Source of the DNA: Chlorobiota bacterium
GTDB lineage: Bacteria > Bacteroidota > Chlorobiia > Chlorobiales > Chlorobiaceae
NCBI GenBank assembly: GCA_016868665.1
Contig: VGGK01000020.1
Coordinates: forward strand, 1-36,487
Direction: 5' to 3'
Length of the DNA stretch: 36,487 bases
A model generated the notes under the pieces. The model made no database searches and was not told the origin of the DNA. It saw only the letters and a list, made by a program, of their open reading frames with translations. Position numbers and translations under genes: made by a program. Below are positions 17,091 to 26,318 of this stretch, one piece after another (the stretch's first letter is position 1; each line of letters starts with the position of its first letter).

Positions 17091-17123
17091 TGCCTCCTGT
17101 GTATCTTGCGTATACAGGAGGCA
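17091..17123 (+). other. Intercistronic hairpin between bchD and the H-subunit gene
   Basis: TGCCTCCTGT (17091-17100) pairs perfectly with ACAGGAGGCA (17114-17123). Four further inner pairs, including two G-T, leave a 5-nt loop. No T-run follows on either strand, so it is not a standard terminator. It begins 10 bases after the bchD stop and could act as an mRNA processing or stability element within the operon. Confidence 0.6.
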
Positions 17124-17214
17124 TTATGGAATGAATTGCCTTCGAATTACATTAGATGCACAGGTATCACCGGGAAAAAGGATTTTCGTCTAATGCTCAC
17201 CTATCAGTCACATC

Positions 17215-20200
17215 ATGTCAACTCGCCGAAAAATTGCCGCTATCGTAGGGCTTGAGCAGTACAATGCCGGCCTCTGGAAAAAAATCAAAGGGCTTCTCGA
17301 TAACGAAGCCGAACTCACCCAACTCAGCGATATCGATCTTGAAAAGCAGACGCCTGAAGCAGCTGCGGCCATTCAGGATGCGGATTGCATTTTCATGAGC
17401 ATGATCCAGTTCAAGGAGCAGGTTGACTGGTTCAGGCTGCAGCTCGAGCAGGGCCGGCCCGATAAGACGGTTTTCGTTTTCGAGTCGATGCCTGAAGCCA
17501 TGTCGCTCACGAAAGTCGGAAATTATGTCGTTGGAGACGGTAAAGCCGGTATGCCTGACATGGTGAAGAAGGTGGCCAAAATGCTGGTAAAGGGCCGCGA
17601 CGAGGATGCTTTGTATGGTTACATGAAGCTGATGAAGATCATGCGTACCATTCTTCCGCTTGTTCCGAGCAAGGCGAAAGACTTCAAGAACTGGCTGACG
17701 GTCTATTCCTACTGGATGCAGCCGACTCCCGAGAACATTGCCAACATGTTCCGCCTTATCCTGCGGGAATACTATAACGAACCGGTGAAGGTCGGTGCTA
17801 TTGTTGATGTGCCGAACATGGGCCTCTATCATCCTGATGCTCCGGCCTATTTCAAGGATGTGAAAAGTTACAAGAGCTGGTCGAAGAAACGCGGCATCAA
17901 CCTCGATAAAGGCCGGAAAATCGGGGTTCTGTTTTTCCGTAAACATCTGATTCAGGAAAAAACATATATCGACAATACGATCCGTGTGCTCGAAAAGCAC
18001 GGTATCAATGTCTATCCCGCTTTTGTGATGGGTGTTGAAGGGCATGTGCTGGTTCGCGACTGGCTGCTCAGGGAAAATCTTGATCTGCTCCTGAACATGA
18101 TGGGGTTCGGTCTTGTCGGCGGCCCCGCAGGTTCCACCAAGCCAGGAACTGCCTCTGACGCCCGACACGAAATAATGTCGAAGCTCGATGCGCCCTATAT
18201 CGTCGCCCAGCCGCTTCTGACCCAGGAGTTCGACTCATGGCAGGATTACGGCGTTTCGCCCATGCAGATTACCTTCACCTACTCCATTCCCGAAATGGAC
18301 GGAGCGGTCTGCCCGGTCATTCTCGGCGCGCTGAAAGACGGCAAGATCGAGACGGTGCCCGAACGTCTCGATCGGCTTGCAAAGCTTATCAGGCAGTGGC
18401 TAAGACTTCGCGATACGGCCAACCGGGACAAGAAGCTCGCCTTTGTGGTCTACGACTATCCTCCCGGTCTCGGCAAGAAAGCGAGCGCCGCTCTGCTCGA
18501 TGTGCCTCGGACGCTTTTTGCCGTGCTGCAGCGTCTTAAAAAAGAGGGTTATAATGTTGGCCAGCTTCCCGAAACTCCCGAAGCACTTTTTCAGGCGCTC
18601 GACCGTGCGACCGACTACCAGATCCAGCAGCAGCGTGCCGATGCCCTCAAGGTGCATTATGATAAGTTCAAGGAACTGACCTCCGTTCGCGAACGCGAAC
18701 GGATCGAGGAACGGTGGCAGGGATTTCCCGGCGAAATCGTGCCGATCGGCACCGAAGAGCTTTTTATCGGCGGAATAAGATTCGGAAACGTTTTTATCGG
18801 CGTACAGCCGAGAATAGGCGTGCAGGGCGATCCCATGCGCCTGCTGTTTGACAAGGCCAACACACCGCATCACCAGTATATTGCATTCTATCGCTGGATC
18901 AGCCGCGAGTTTCAGGCACATGCCATGGTCCATGTCGGTATGCACGGTTCCGCCGAATGGATGCCCGGCCTCCAGTCCGGCCTTACCGGCGACTGCTGGC
19001 CCGACGCCCTGCTCGGTGAGGTGCCGCATATCTATATCTATCCGGTCAACAACCCCAGCGAATCCTCAATTGCGAAGCGCAGGGGTCTGGCTACCATGGT
19101 TTCGCACGTCGTGCCTCCGCTTTCACGGGCAGGCCTTTACAAGGAGCTTCCTGCCTTGAAGGACCTGCTTACGGATTTCCGCGAACGCAATCTCGCGCTT
19201 TCCTCCGACGGTAATTCGGACAGTTCCGGCATGGAGGAGGCCATCATGCAGAAAGCCGAACTGCTCAACCTTACCGACGACTGTCCCCGTCGCGACGGCG
19301 AAGGATTCGGCGATTACGTCAGCAGGCTATACATCTACATCTCCGAGCTCGAGAACCGGCTTATTTCCAACTCCCTGCACGTCTTCGGCGAAGCGAGTCC
19401 GCTTGAATCGCAGATCATCACCATTACCGAAACCCTCAAGAACAGGGGGGAAGATGGCAAAACGCTGCCGTATGTGCTTATGACCTCTTCGGGCAGGAAC
19501 GGCCACTATCGGAGTTACGAGGAACTTACCGGTCGTTCCCGCAAGGGCGACGAAGAGGCGATCCGCCTGCGCGAGTGGGTGGAGCAGGCCTGCCGCGATT
19601 TTGTGCAGCAGGTAATTTTCGATCGCAAGAATGTTTCCGCATCCTTTGCTTCGATAACCGGCGGCACGCAGCTCCCGGCAGAGTACATGCCGCTCATAGA
19701 GCGGCTGACCAGCGAAGGCGCACAGCTTCTTCACGCGCTTCGCGACAATACCGGCGAGATGGAATCGCTCATGAAAGTGCTTTCAGGCAGCTACATTCCT
19801 TCAGGACCCGGCGGAGATCTGGTTCGCGATGGCATCAACGTACTTCCTTCCGGCAGGAACATCCACTCCATCGATCCATGGAGAATCCCGTCGGAACTTG
19901 CCTTCAAGCGGGGTACGCTTATTGCCGACAGTATCGTTAAAAAACATCTCGAAGAGAACGATGGAAACTATCCTGAAACCGTTGCGCAGGTGCTCTGGGG
20001 TCTCGACACCATTAAAACCAAGGGCGAGGCGGTAGCGGTGGTCATCAGGCTGATCGGCGGGGAACCATCCTACGACGGTTCGGGCAAAATCAGCCATTAC
20101 AGCCTTGTTCCGCTTGAGAAACTCGGCAGGCCCCGTATCGACGTACTCATGCAGCTGAGTCCGATCTTTCGCGATGCATTCGGCATTCTCATGGATCAGC

Positions 20201-21045
20201 TCGACCGGCTTGTTAAGGATGCCGCAAAAGCCAGCGAACCCATAGAGATGAACTACGTTAAAAAACATGTCGAAGAGGCTCTCGCCTCCGGCGTCGAGTT
20301 CGACAGTGCTACAGCCCGGCAGTTCACCCAGGCGCCGGGAGCATACGGAACCTATGTCGACGATATGATCGAAGATTCCGCATGGGAGTCGGAAGGCGAT
20401 CTCGACGATCTTTTCATCCGCCGCAACAGCAGCGCTTACGGCGGCGGTCGGAAGGGAGAAAAGGAAACCGAAATCCTCAAGAGTCTGCTCGGCTCGGTAG
20501 ACCGCGTGGTGCACCAGGTCGATTCCACCGAGTTCGGCATTTCCGATATCGACCATTACTTCTCGTCCTCAGGATCGCTGCAGCTTGCCGCAAGGCGCCG
20601 CAATACGAGAGTGAGCGACGTTAAGCTCAACTATGTTGAGTCTTTCACCTCCGATATCAAGGTGGATGATGCCGAGAAGTCGCTGCGGGTTGAGTATCGT
20701 TCCAAGCTGCTCAACCCGAAATGGTTCGAGGGCATGCTCAAGCACGGCCACAGCGGCGCGACGGAAATCAGCAACCGCGTTACCTACATGCTGGGATGGG
20801 ACGCCGTGACCAAGAGCGTGGACGACTGGGTTTACAAAAAGACGGCAGAGACCTATGCGCTCGATGCCGACATGCGCGAACGGCTTGCAACGCTCAATCC
20901 CCAGGCTATCAAGAACATCGTAGGCCGCATGCTCGAAGCGCACGGCAGGGGAATGTGGAAGGCCGATCAGAACATGATCGACGAACTGCAGGAGATCTAC
21001 GCCGATCTCGAGGATCGGCTGGAGGGGATGACCGACGACGAGTGA
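17215..21045 (+). CDS. bchH: Magnesium chelatase large subunit H (BchH family, probably the BchT paralogue)
   Basis: The 1276-residue porphyrin-binding subunit of magnesium chelatase (CobN/BchH family). Conserved blocks include HVGMHGSAEWMPG in the middle, which carries the His-x-x-x-His pattern of the family, and PTGRN-like NVLPSGRNIHSIDPWRIP. The C-terminus has NRVTYMLGWDAVTKSVDDWVY and GRGMWKAD. Green sulfur bacteria carry three such paralogues (BchH, BchS, BchT). From memory, the copy next to bchI-bchD in Chlorobaculum tepidum is named bchT, so by gene order this is probably that type. The general symbol is used because sequence alone does not separate them for me. No ribosome binding site is visible before the ATG. 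It ends the operon and is followed by a strong terminator. Confidence 0.93.
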   Translation: MSTRRKIAAIVGLEQYNAGLWKKIKGLLDNEAELTQLSDIDLEKQTPEAAAAIQDADCIFMSMIQFKEQVDWFRLQLEQGRPDKTVFVFESMPEAMSLTKVGNYVVGDGKAGMPDMVKKVAKMLVKGRDEDALYGYMKLMKIMRTILPLVPSKAKDFKNWLTVYSYWMQPTPENIANMFRLILREYYNEPVKVGAIVDVPNMGLYHPDAPAYFKDVKSYKSWSKKRGINLDKGRKIGVLFFRKHLIQEKTYIDNTIRVLEKHGINVYPAFVMGVEGHVLVRDWLLRENLDLLLNMMGFGLVGGPAGSTKPGTASDARHEIMSKLDAPYIVAQPLLTQEFDSWQDYGVSPMQITFTYSIPEMDGAVCPVILGALKDGKIETVPERLDRLAKLIRQWLRLRDTANRDKKLAFVVYDYPPGLGKKASAALLDVPRTLFAVLQRLKKEGYNVGQLPETPEALFQALDRATDYQIQQQRADALKVHYDKFKELTSVRERERIEERWQGFPGEIVPIGTEELFIGGIRFGNVFIGVQPRIGVQGDPMRLLFDKANTPHHQYIAFYRWISREFQAHAMVHVGMHGSAEWMPGLQSGLTGDCWPDALLGEVPHIYIYPVNNPSESSIAKRRGLATMVSHVVPPLSRAGLYKELPALKDLLTDFRERNLALSSDGNSDSSGMEEAIMQKAELLNLTDDCPRRDGEGFGDYVSRLYIYISELENRLISNSLHVFGEASPLESQIITITETLKNRGEDGKTLPYVLMTSSGRNGHYRSYEELTGRSRKGDEEAIRLREWVEQACRDFVQQVIFDRKNVSASFASITGGTQLPAEYMPLIERLTSEGAQLLHALRDNTGEMESLMKVLSGSYIPSGPGGDLVRDGINVLPSGRNIHSIDPWRIPSELAFKRGTLIADSIVKKHLEENDGNYPETVAQVLWGLDTIKTKGEAVAVVIRLIGGEPSYDGSGKISHYSLVPLEKLGRPRIDVLMQLSPIFRDAFGILMDQLDRLVKDAAKASEPIEMNYVKKHVEEALASGVEFDSATARQFTQAPGAYGTYVDDMIEDSAWESEGDLDDLFIRRNSSAYGGGRKGEKETEILKSLLGSVDRVVHQVDSTEFGISDIDHYFSSSGSLQLAARRRNTRVSDVKLNYVESFTSDIKVDDAEKSLRVEYRSKLLNPKWFEGMLKHGHSGATEISNRVTYMLGWDAVTKSVDDWVYKKTAETYALDADMRERLATLNPQAIKNIVGRMLEAHGRGMWKADQNMIDELQEIYADLEDRLEGMTDDE

Positions 21046-21053
21046 TGAGTGAC

Positions 21054-21087
21054 GGGCGGACCTGAGAGTGTCCGCCCCTGGTTTTTT
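21054..21087 (+). terminator. Rho-independent terminator of the magnesium-chelatase operon
   Basis: A perfect 8-bp GC-rich stem, GGGCGGAC (21054-21061) with GTCCGCCC (21070-21077), is followed by CTGG and six T. It begins 8 bases after the H-subunit stop codon. Confidence 0.9.
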
Positions 21088-21110
21088 AACTGCACCGTCA
21101 AACCGGAACT

Positions 21111-22217
21111 TCAGATTCGCGTGCGCATGCAATGGTTGAATCTCGCCTTTACGCGTTGTGCAAACCATTTTGTTGAAAGGCTGCCGCTTGCGAATTTCGG
21201 GCTGTTCAGCGCAATATCGGGTAAAACTGCATAGATCGTGCGTCCGAATCGTTTCCTGTGGAGTTCAGAAAGGGTTTTGTAGGACCAAGTCTCCTCGAAT
21301 TCATGGCTTTTTTCCTTTGAAAAATCCTTTCTGATCCTGTTTTCGTCGAATTCGATCTCTTTTTTCTTCAGGAAATCGATGAAGGTGCCATAGGTGACCG
21401 ACGAGCCTATGTCGCTGTTTTCATAGTTGACCAGGTCTCCGTCGAGGGAGAGTCTTTTCTTAGCCAGACTCGACAGCATTTTCTGAAAACCGGCATTTCT
21501 GCACGAGTAGTGGCCGGCGTTGAAATCGGCGAACACATACTTCCAGTCGTCGTAGTCGTGTTTGAAGTCGAGCAGGTAAGCCGTTCCGTAGAATACTCCG
21601 CCTTTGTGGGTATATAATGATTTGCGCACGCTACCCAGGCCGACGTTGCCGGGTTTTTTCAGATAATCTTCCGCGAAGCTGACGGAAACCTGCATGGAAC
21701 CGATAGTCGTGACCAGGTCGCTTGCATCCTTGTTGAGTACGAGCAGAATCGGTTTCGTCACGTTTGCCGAGGTAAACTCCTCATACCAGCGCTCGAAATC
21801 AAGTTCGCTTTCAATTGCGTCGATGTTTTCGTCGAATGTTTTTCCGTTCGAAGCTTTCTGAGCAAGTCTGGTTTCGATGATAAAGCGCAAAACCTCGTTC
21901 GATTTGGCACCATCTATCTGTTTTCGGAGGATAGAGGCCATCCTGGGGTTTTTTTGCGAAATCGAAAATCCGCTCACCTGCGATATGATCGCAATTACGG
22001 CACTCACATGCTCCTTGTCAACAGGCTTATCGAGCTCTTCGAGACTCTCTTTTATTGCCTTCGCCCAGATATCCGGCGAGGAGGTGTTCGGCCTTGATGC
22101 CAGAACAAGCTTTTCGATCTGCATTTCCGTCAGGCCCGAATCCCTTGGGCCGGCGCATCCTGCGAGAAAGAGAACGAAAAGAAAAGCAAGCACTATGAAT
22201 CGCTGCGTTTTCGGCAT
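21111..22217 (-). CDS. Lipoprotein, DUF1615-like
   Basis: A 368-residue lipoprotein precursor with a clear signal (VLFLAGC, lipidated Cys21). The mature part contains TTIGSMQVSVSFAED, GGVFYGTAYLLDF and YVFADFNAGHYSCRNAGFQ, which resemble the DUF1615 family of bacterial lipoproteins as I recall it; the assignment is moderate. Function in that family is unknown. The pattern 'surface lipoprotein with a conserved globular domain' suggests an envelope role. The C-terminus is unusually basic (KWFAQRVKARFNHCMRTRI). It lies 70 bp downstream of guaB on the same strand and may share its transcript. It converges with the chelatase operon. Confidence 0.75.
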   Translation of the reverse strand: MPKTQRFIVLAFLFVLFLAGCAGPRDSGLTEMQIEKLVLASRPNTSSPDIWAKAIKESLEELDKPVDKEHVSAVIAIISQVSGFSISQKNPRMASILRKQIDGAKSNEVLRFIIETRLAQKASNGKTFDENIDAIESELDFERWYEEFTSANVTKPILLVLNKDASDLVTTIGSMQVSVSFAEDYLKKPGNVGLGSVRKSLYTHKGGVFYGTAYLLDFKHDYDDWKYVFADFNAGHYSCRNAGFQKMLSSLAKKRLSLDGDLVNYENSDIGSSVTYGTFIDFLKKKEIEFDENRIRKDFSKEKSHEFEETWSYKTLSELHRKRFGRTIYAVLPDIALNSPKFASGSLSTKWFAQRVKARFNHCMRTRI

Positions 22218-22287
22218 GGCTGGTTGATTTTGCAGGTAATGCCGCTTATTGCGGCGCCGATTGGATGATTGTTACGGCGGCCTTCCG

Positions 22288-23793
<1,506 letters not shown>

Positions 23794-23937
23794 TTATATT
23801 ACTCCGAAATAGAATTCGCCAATTTACGAAAAGTGGCTGGACTATGGTAATGTTAATCACTGTTAAGTACATATCGCTGTAGATGCCAACAGAAGCAGGC
23901 ATCCACTGTCAGCGGAATTTTTCTGCAGAATGTGTTT

Positions 23938-23964
23938 TTGAAAAATCAAAAGAGAGTGTAAATT
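23938..23964 (+). promoter_or_regulatory. Possible promoter of the tRNA-Ser cluster
   Basis: TTGAAA (23938-23943) and TAAATT (23959-23964) are separated by 15 bp, short for a sigma-70 promoter but in an AT-rich setting. The first mature tRNA base lies 18 bp beyond the -10-like box. There is no other evidence. Confidence 0.35.
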
Positions 23965-23981
23965 ACAGGCCTTTTAATTAC

Positions 23982-24072
23982 GGAGAGGTCGCATAGTTGG
24001 TCTAGTGCGCTCGCCTGGAAAGCGGGTAGGGTGTTACAGCCCTCGAGGGTTCGAATCCCTCCCTCTCCGCCA
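23982..24072 (+). tRNA. tRNA-Ser (anticodon GGA)
   Basis: Class II tRNA. The acceptor GGAGAGG (23982-23988) pairs with CCTCTCC (24062-24068), the anticodon loop CTGGAAA gives GGA, and there is a long variable arm followed by the T arm GAGGGTTCGAATCCCTC. The discriminator is G24069, and CCA is encoded at 24070-24072. Its 3' end and flank are repeated downstream in altered form (see the repeat entries). Confidence 0.95.
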
Positions 24073-24395
24073 GTAAAATCAGTGACGAGTACTGAGTGCC
24101 GAGAGCTGAGTGAAAGACCAGAGAAAGGCAGGTGAGAGGGAGGGTGAGAACCCTCGAGGGGGTTCGACAAATAGCCGAAGGCTATTTGGACGGCGAGCGA
24201 AAGCGAGTCCGCCCCGAAGGGGTGAGGGCGAAAGCCCGAATCAATCCCTCCCTCTCCGCCAGTAAAATCAGTGACGAGTACTGAGTACCGAGAGCTGAGT
24301 GAAAGACCAGAGAAATGTTAAAGAGAGGGAGGGTGAGAACCCTCGATCGGGTTCGAAAACGGCCCAGCCGTTTCGACGGCGAGCGAAGCGAGACC
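24071..24395 (+). repeat. 189-bp direct repeat of the tRNA-Ser(GGA) 3' end and flank with a hairpin cassette
   Basis: The sequence just after tRNA-Ser(GGA) (24071-24259) is repeated from 24260 with a period of 189 bp. The second copy stops at about 24395. Each unit contains a flank, a GGGT-GAGA-ACCC hairpin, a GGTTCGA fragment of a tRNA T arm, a hairpin cassette and, in the complete copy, ATCCCTCCCTCTCCGCCA, an exact tRNA-Ser 3' end. Cassette hairpins in the first copy: AAATAGCC/GGCTATTT at 24169-24187; CGG/CCG with an inner GC-GAAA-GC at 24191-24211; CCCC/GGGG with a GAA loop at 24212-24222; GGGC/GCCC with a GAAA loop at 24226-24237. The second copy keeps hairpin 1 with changed pairs (AAACGGC/GCCGTTT) and is truncated after hairpin 2. 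Confidence 0.85.
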
Positions 24396-24463
24396 TTTAA
24401 AATTTTTCTCTGGCATTTTCTCTGCGATTCGCTATCTTTGAAGCCAGTTCTTTGCAAGTAGTT

Positions 24464-24548
24464 GGAGGATTAGCCTAATTGGTAAGGCAGCAGTCTTGAA
24501 AACTGCCGGGTTCACGCCCATGGGGGTTCGAGTCCCTCATCCTCCGCA
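24464..24548 (+). tRNA. tRNA-Ser (anticodon TGA)
   Basis: The acceptor GGAGGAT (24464-24470) pairs with ATCCTCC (24539-24545), with discriminator G24546 followed by CA. The anticodon stem GCAGT/ACTGC encloses CTTGAAA, giving anticodon TGA, which reads UCA. The variable region can form a short GGG/CCC arm, consistent with a class II serine tRNA. It is not a selenocysteine tRNA, which would have anticodon TCA and a longer acceptor branch. Confidence 0.93.
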
Positions 24549-24560
24549 CAAACACATTCA

Positions 24561-24650
<90 letters not shown>

Positions 24651-24652
<2 letters not shown>

Positions 24653-25006
24653 AAAAGCCCCGCGAAAGCGGGGTTTTTGCATTCCGGGAGGGGTTCGAAC
24701 CCGGGTGGAGGGTTCGAAAACGGCCCAGCCGTTTCGACGGCGAGCGAAAGCGAGACCGCCCCGAAGGGGTGAGGGCTGAAAGGCCCGAATCAATCCCTCC
24801 CTCTCCGCAAAAAGCCCCGCGAAAGCGGGGTTTTTGCATTCCGGGAGGGGTTCGAACCCGGGTGGAGGGTTCGAAAACGGCCCAGCCGTTTCGACGGCGA
24901 GCGAAAGCGAGACCGCCCCGAAGGGGTGAGGGCTGAAAGGCCCGAATCAATCCCTCCCTCTCCGCAAAAAGCCCCGCGAAAGCGGGGTTTTTGCATTCCG
25001 GGAGGG
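24651..25006 (+). repeat. 157-bp tandem repeat of terminator, T-arm fragments and hairpin cassette
   Basis: Two copies (24651-24807 and 24808-24964) appear identical base for base, and a third breaks off near 25006. Each unit starts at the 3' end of a serine tRNA: terminator, palindromic GGGTTCGAACCC, GGAGGGTTCGA, then hairpin 1 AAACGGC/GCCGTTT with a CCA loop (24718-24734), a CGG/CCG hairpin with inner GC-GAAA-GC, CCCC/GGGG with GAA, GGGCT/GGCCC with GAAA (24773-24786), and finally ATCCCTCCCTCTCCG, matching the last bases of tRNA-Ser(GCT). The cassette is the same kind found after tRNA-Ser(GGA), although the outer flanks differ. Spurious proteins can be read across these repeats; none is credible. 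Confidence 0.92.
24652..24678 (+). terminator. Rho-independent terminator of the tRNA-Ser genes (first of three copies)
   Basis: CCCCGC and GCGGGG pair around a GAAA tetraloop, preceded by five A and followed by five T. The same terminator recurs exactly at 24809 and 24966 as part of the 157-bp repeat. Confidence 0.92.
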
Positions 25007-25040
25007 ATGAGAACCCGAGCAGAGGGTGAGTATTCCGGGG

Positions 25041-25112
25041 AAAGTGTACCACTTGTTCTGGAGCAAACTGTACCACTGATTCAGGAGGAAAGCGTACCAC
25101 CGACCACGGGCG
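25041..25112 (+). repeat. Three 24-bp-spaced repeats, possibly a remnant insertion-sequence end
   Basis: The 12-mers AAAGTGTACCAC (25041), AAACTGTACCAC (25065) and AAAGCGTACCAC (25089) recur at exactly 24-bp intervals, with weaker similarity between them. Regularly spaced terminal repeats of this kind are known at the ends of IS21-family elements, where the transposase binds. No transposase gene is present in the window, so this may be a stranded end or an unrelated operator array. Confidence 0.5.
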
Positions 25113-25308
25113 GATTTTGTGTGTGTGATTTACATATTATTTCCCCTTTTTCTGACGTCGGAAAGAAGGTACAATCAGTTCGATCCGGTGAGCATAGCTT
25201 AACGGAGCATATCTCTCCCTGCTGATCGGAACGGAGTATCACGGAACCTTGTGATCCGTATTTCTGTTTTTAATTGCATTCTTTTGCAAAGCGATTTTTC
25301 ATCGATTA
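25113..25308. other. Intergenic, AT-rich
   Basis: No gene, tRNA or strong hairpin is visible between the 24-bp repeats and the orphan secreted protein. Base composition becomes markedly AT-rich here. Confidence 0.4.
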
Positions 25309-26034
25309 ATGGTAAATCAACATATCAACATGATGAGCATCAGATTTTCATGGTATCAGGTGTTCACAGCAGTGTTCTTGTCCTGCTTTCTTGCCGGAAG
25401 CGACTCGATTGCTGAAAACAGGAATCTGAACCCGGCCAAAGCCGGTGTATCATTTCGTCTTGCAAAGCCTTTTTCCTTGATCGGTTCTGGAAAAATGCAG
25501 AACAGGCTCAAGCCTGAAATAAGGCTTAATCTCGAAAAACAATTTATTGGGCAACATCTTGGATTGCAGGCTGATCTGGTTGGAATTGGCGAACGGAAAA
25601 CACTGGATCTCACTGCTTACGAACTTGGTGACGGTTACAAGGTAAAACTTGATTTCCGTGGTATCAATCTGGTATACGGAATCGGCGTATACAATATGCC
25701 GGGGGAAACAGAACCATATACTCCGCTTGTATTGAGTGCATCACCAATGCATATAGTACTTTCATTCAGACCGGGCATTCAACAGCGCCGAATGTTTCTC
25801 ATATCACTTGAGGGTATGTTTGTTTCGAGTAAACCTGAGATTTTTTACACTGTGACTTCGTATCCCGGAAAAAAGGAACTGTGCAGGAATTGTGCTGTAA
25901 CGTTTTCCGGACAGAATACTCTGGGTCATTTGATTATTGATGATCCTCCGATGAATACTGATTATTTTGAAATTCAAATTGATGCCAATTCTTTTATACT
26001 TCTTCAGACTATTGATATAACTGCAGTTGATTAA
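25309..26034 (+). CDS. Orphan secreted protein of unknown function
   Basis: I do not recognise this protein. Up to 241 residues; the true start may be the ATG at codon 8 or 9, which gives a cleaner signal peptide (SIRFSWYQVFTAVFLSCFLAG...SIAEN). The mature part is predicted beta-rich, with alternating hydrophobic residues (KVKLDFRGINLVYGIGVYN, PMHIVLSFRPGIQQRRMFLI) and two nearby cysteines (ELCRNCAV). There is no catalytic motif I can name. It is clearly more AT-rich than the flanking bch and gua genes and stands alone between the tRNA repeats and a broken gene, which suggests recent acquisition. Confidence 0.6.
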   Translation: MVNQHINMMSIRFSWYQVFTAVFLSCFLAGSDSIAENRNLNPAKAGVSFRLAKPFSLIGSGKMQNRLKPEIRLNLEKQFIGQHLGLQADLVGIGERKTLDLTAYELGDGYKVKLDFRGINLVYGIGVYNMPGETEPYTPLVLSASPMHIVLSFRPGIQQRRMFLISLEGMFVSSKPEIFYTVTSYPGKKELCRNCAVTFSGQNTLGHLIIDDPPMNTDYFEIQIDANSFILLQTIDITAVD

Positions 26035-26046
26035 AGCCGCAAGCGA

Positions 26047-26232
26047 TCAGGAAACCTCGATAAAGTAATTGCGCGACGGTTGGTCGAGGTTCGAATACCC
26101 ATTTAATCCGTATTCGCAGCAACTCCGGATCCTCTGGATTTCATCGGGCAGTGTGCCCTCGGGAAACCACGACAGATACCCGGTAGGGCAGCATTATACG
26201 TTTTTTTTGCCGAGGAAGTAAGCAGGCTGCAC
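26047..26232 (-). pseudogene. Small broken gene with an in-frame stop
   Basis: Reading the minus strand from a GTG at 26232, the frame encodes QPAYFLGKKNV, then TAA (26196-26194), then continues open for 48 codons to a TGA at 26049-26047. The downstream part, including GYLSWFPEGTLPDEIQRI and NLDQPSRNYFIEVS, has a natural amino-acid mix and reads like real protein. A single T-to-A or C-to-A style change from a Tyr codon would explain the stop, next to a run of eight A. No family is recognised. It could also be two unrelated short frames. Confidence 0.35.
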
Positions 26233-26318
26233 CTCGTTTTTGGAGTTTTAATTTGTGTATTTTAGCCATATAATCATGTTCTGTCCAGGATTGAGGCAAC
26301 GTTAAAATTCATCGACCA

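Noticed and set aside
18400-19029. Long minus-strand frames inside the H-subunit gene
   Set aside because: They are shadows of the strongly biased bch coding sequence, with no start signals or motifs.
24464-24548. tRNA with anticodon TGA considered as selenocysteine tRNA
   Set aside because: Selenocysteine tRNA needs anticodon TCA and an 8-bp acceptor stem; this one has TGA and a 7-bp acceptor.
26081-26101. GGTCGAGGTTCGAATACCC resembling a tRNA T arm
   Set aside because: There is no acceptor or anticodon stem around it, and the bases fall inside the reading frame of the broken small gene.
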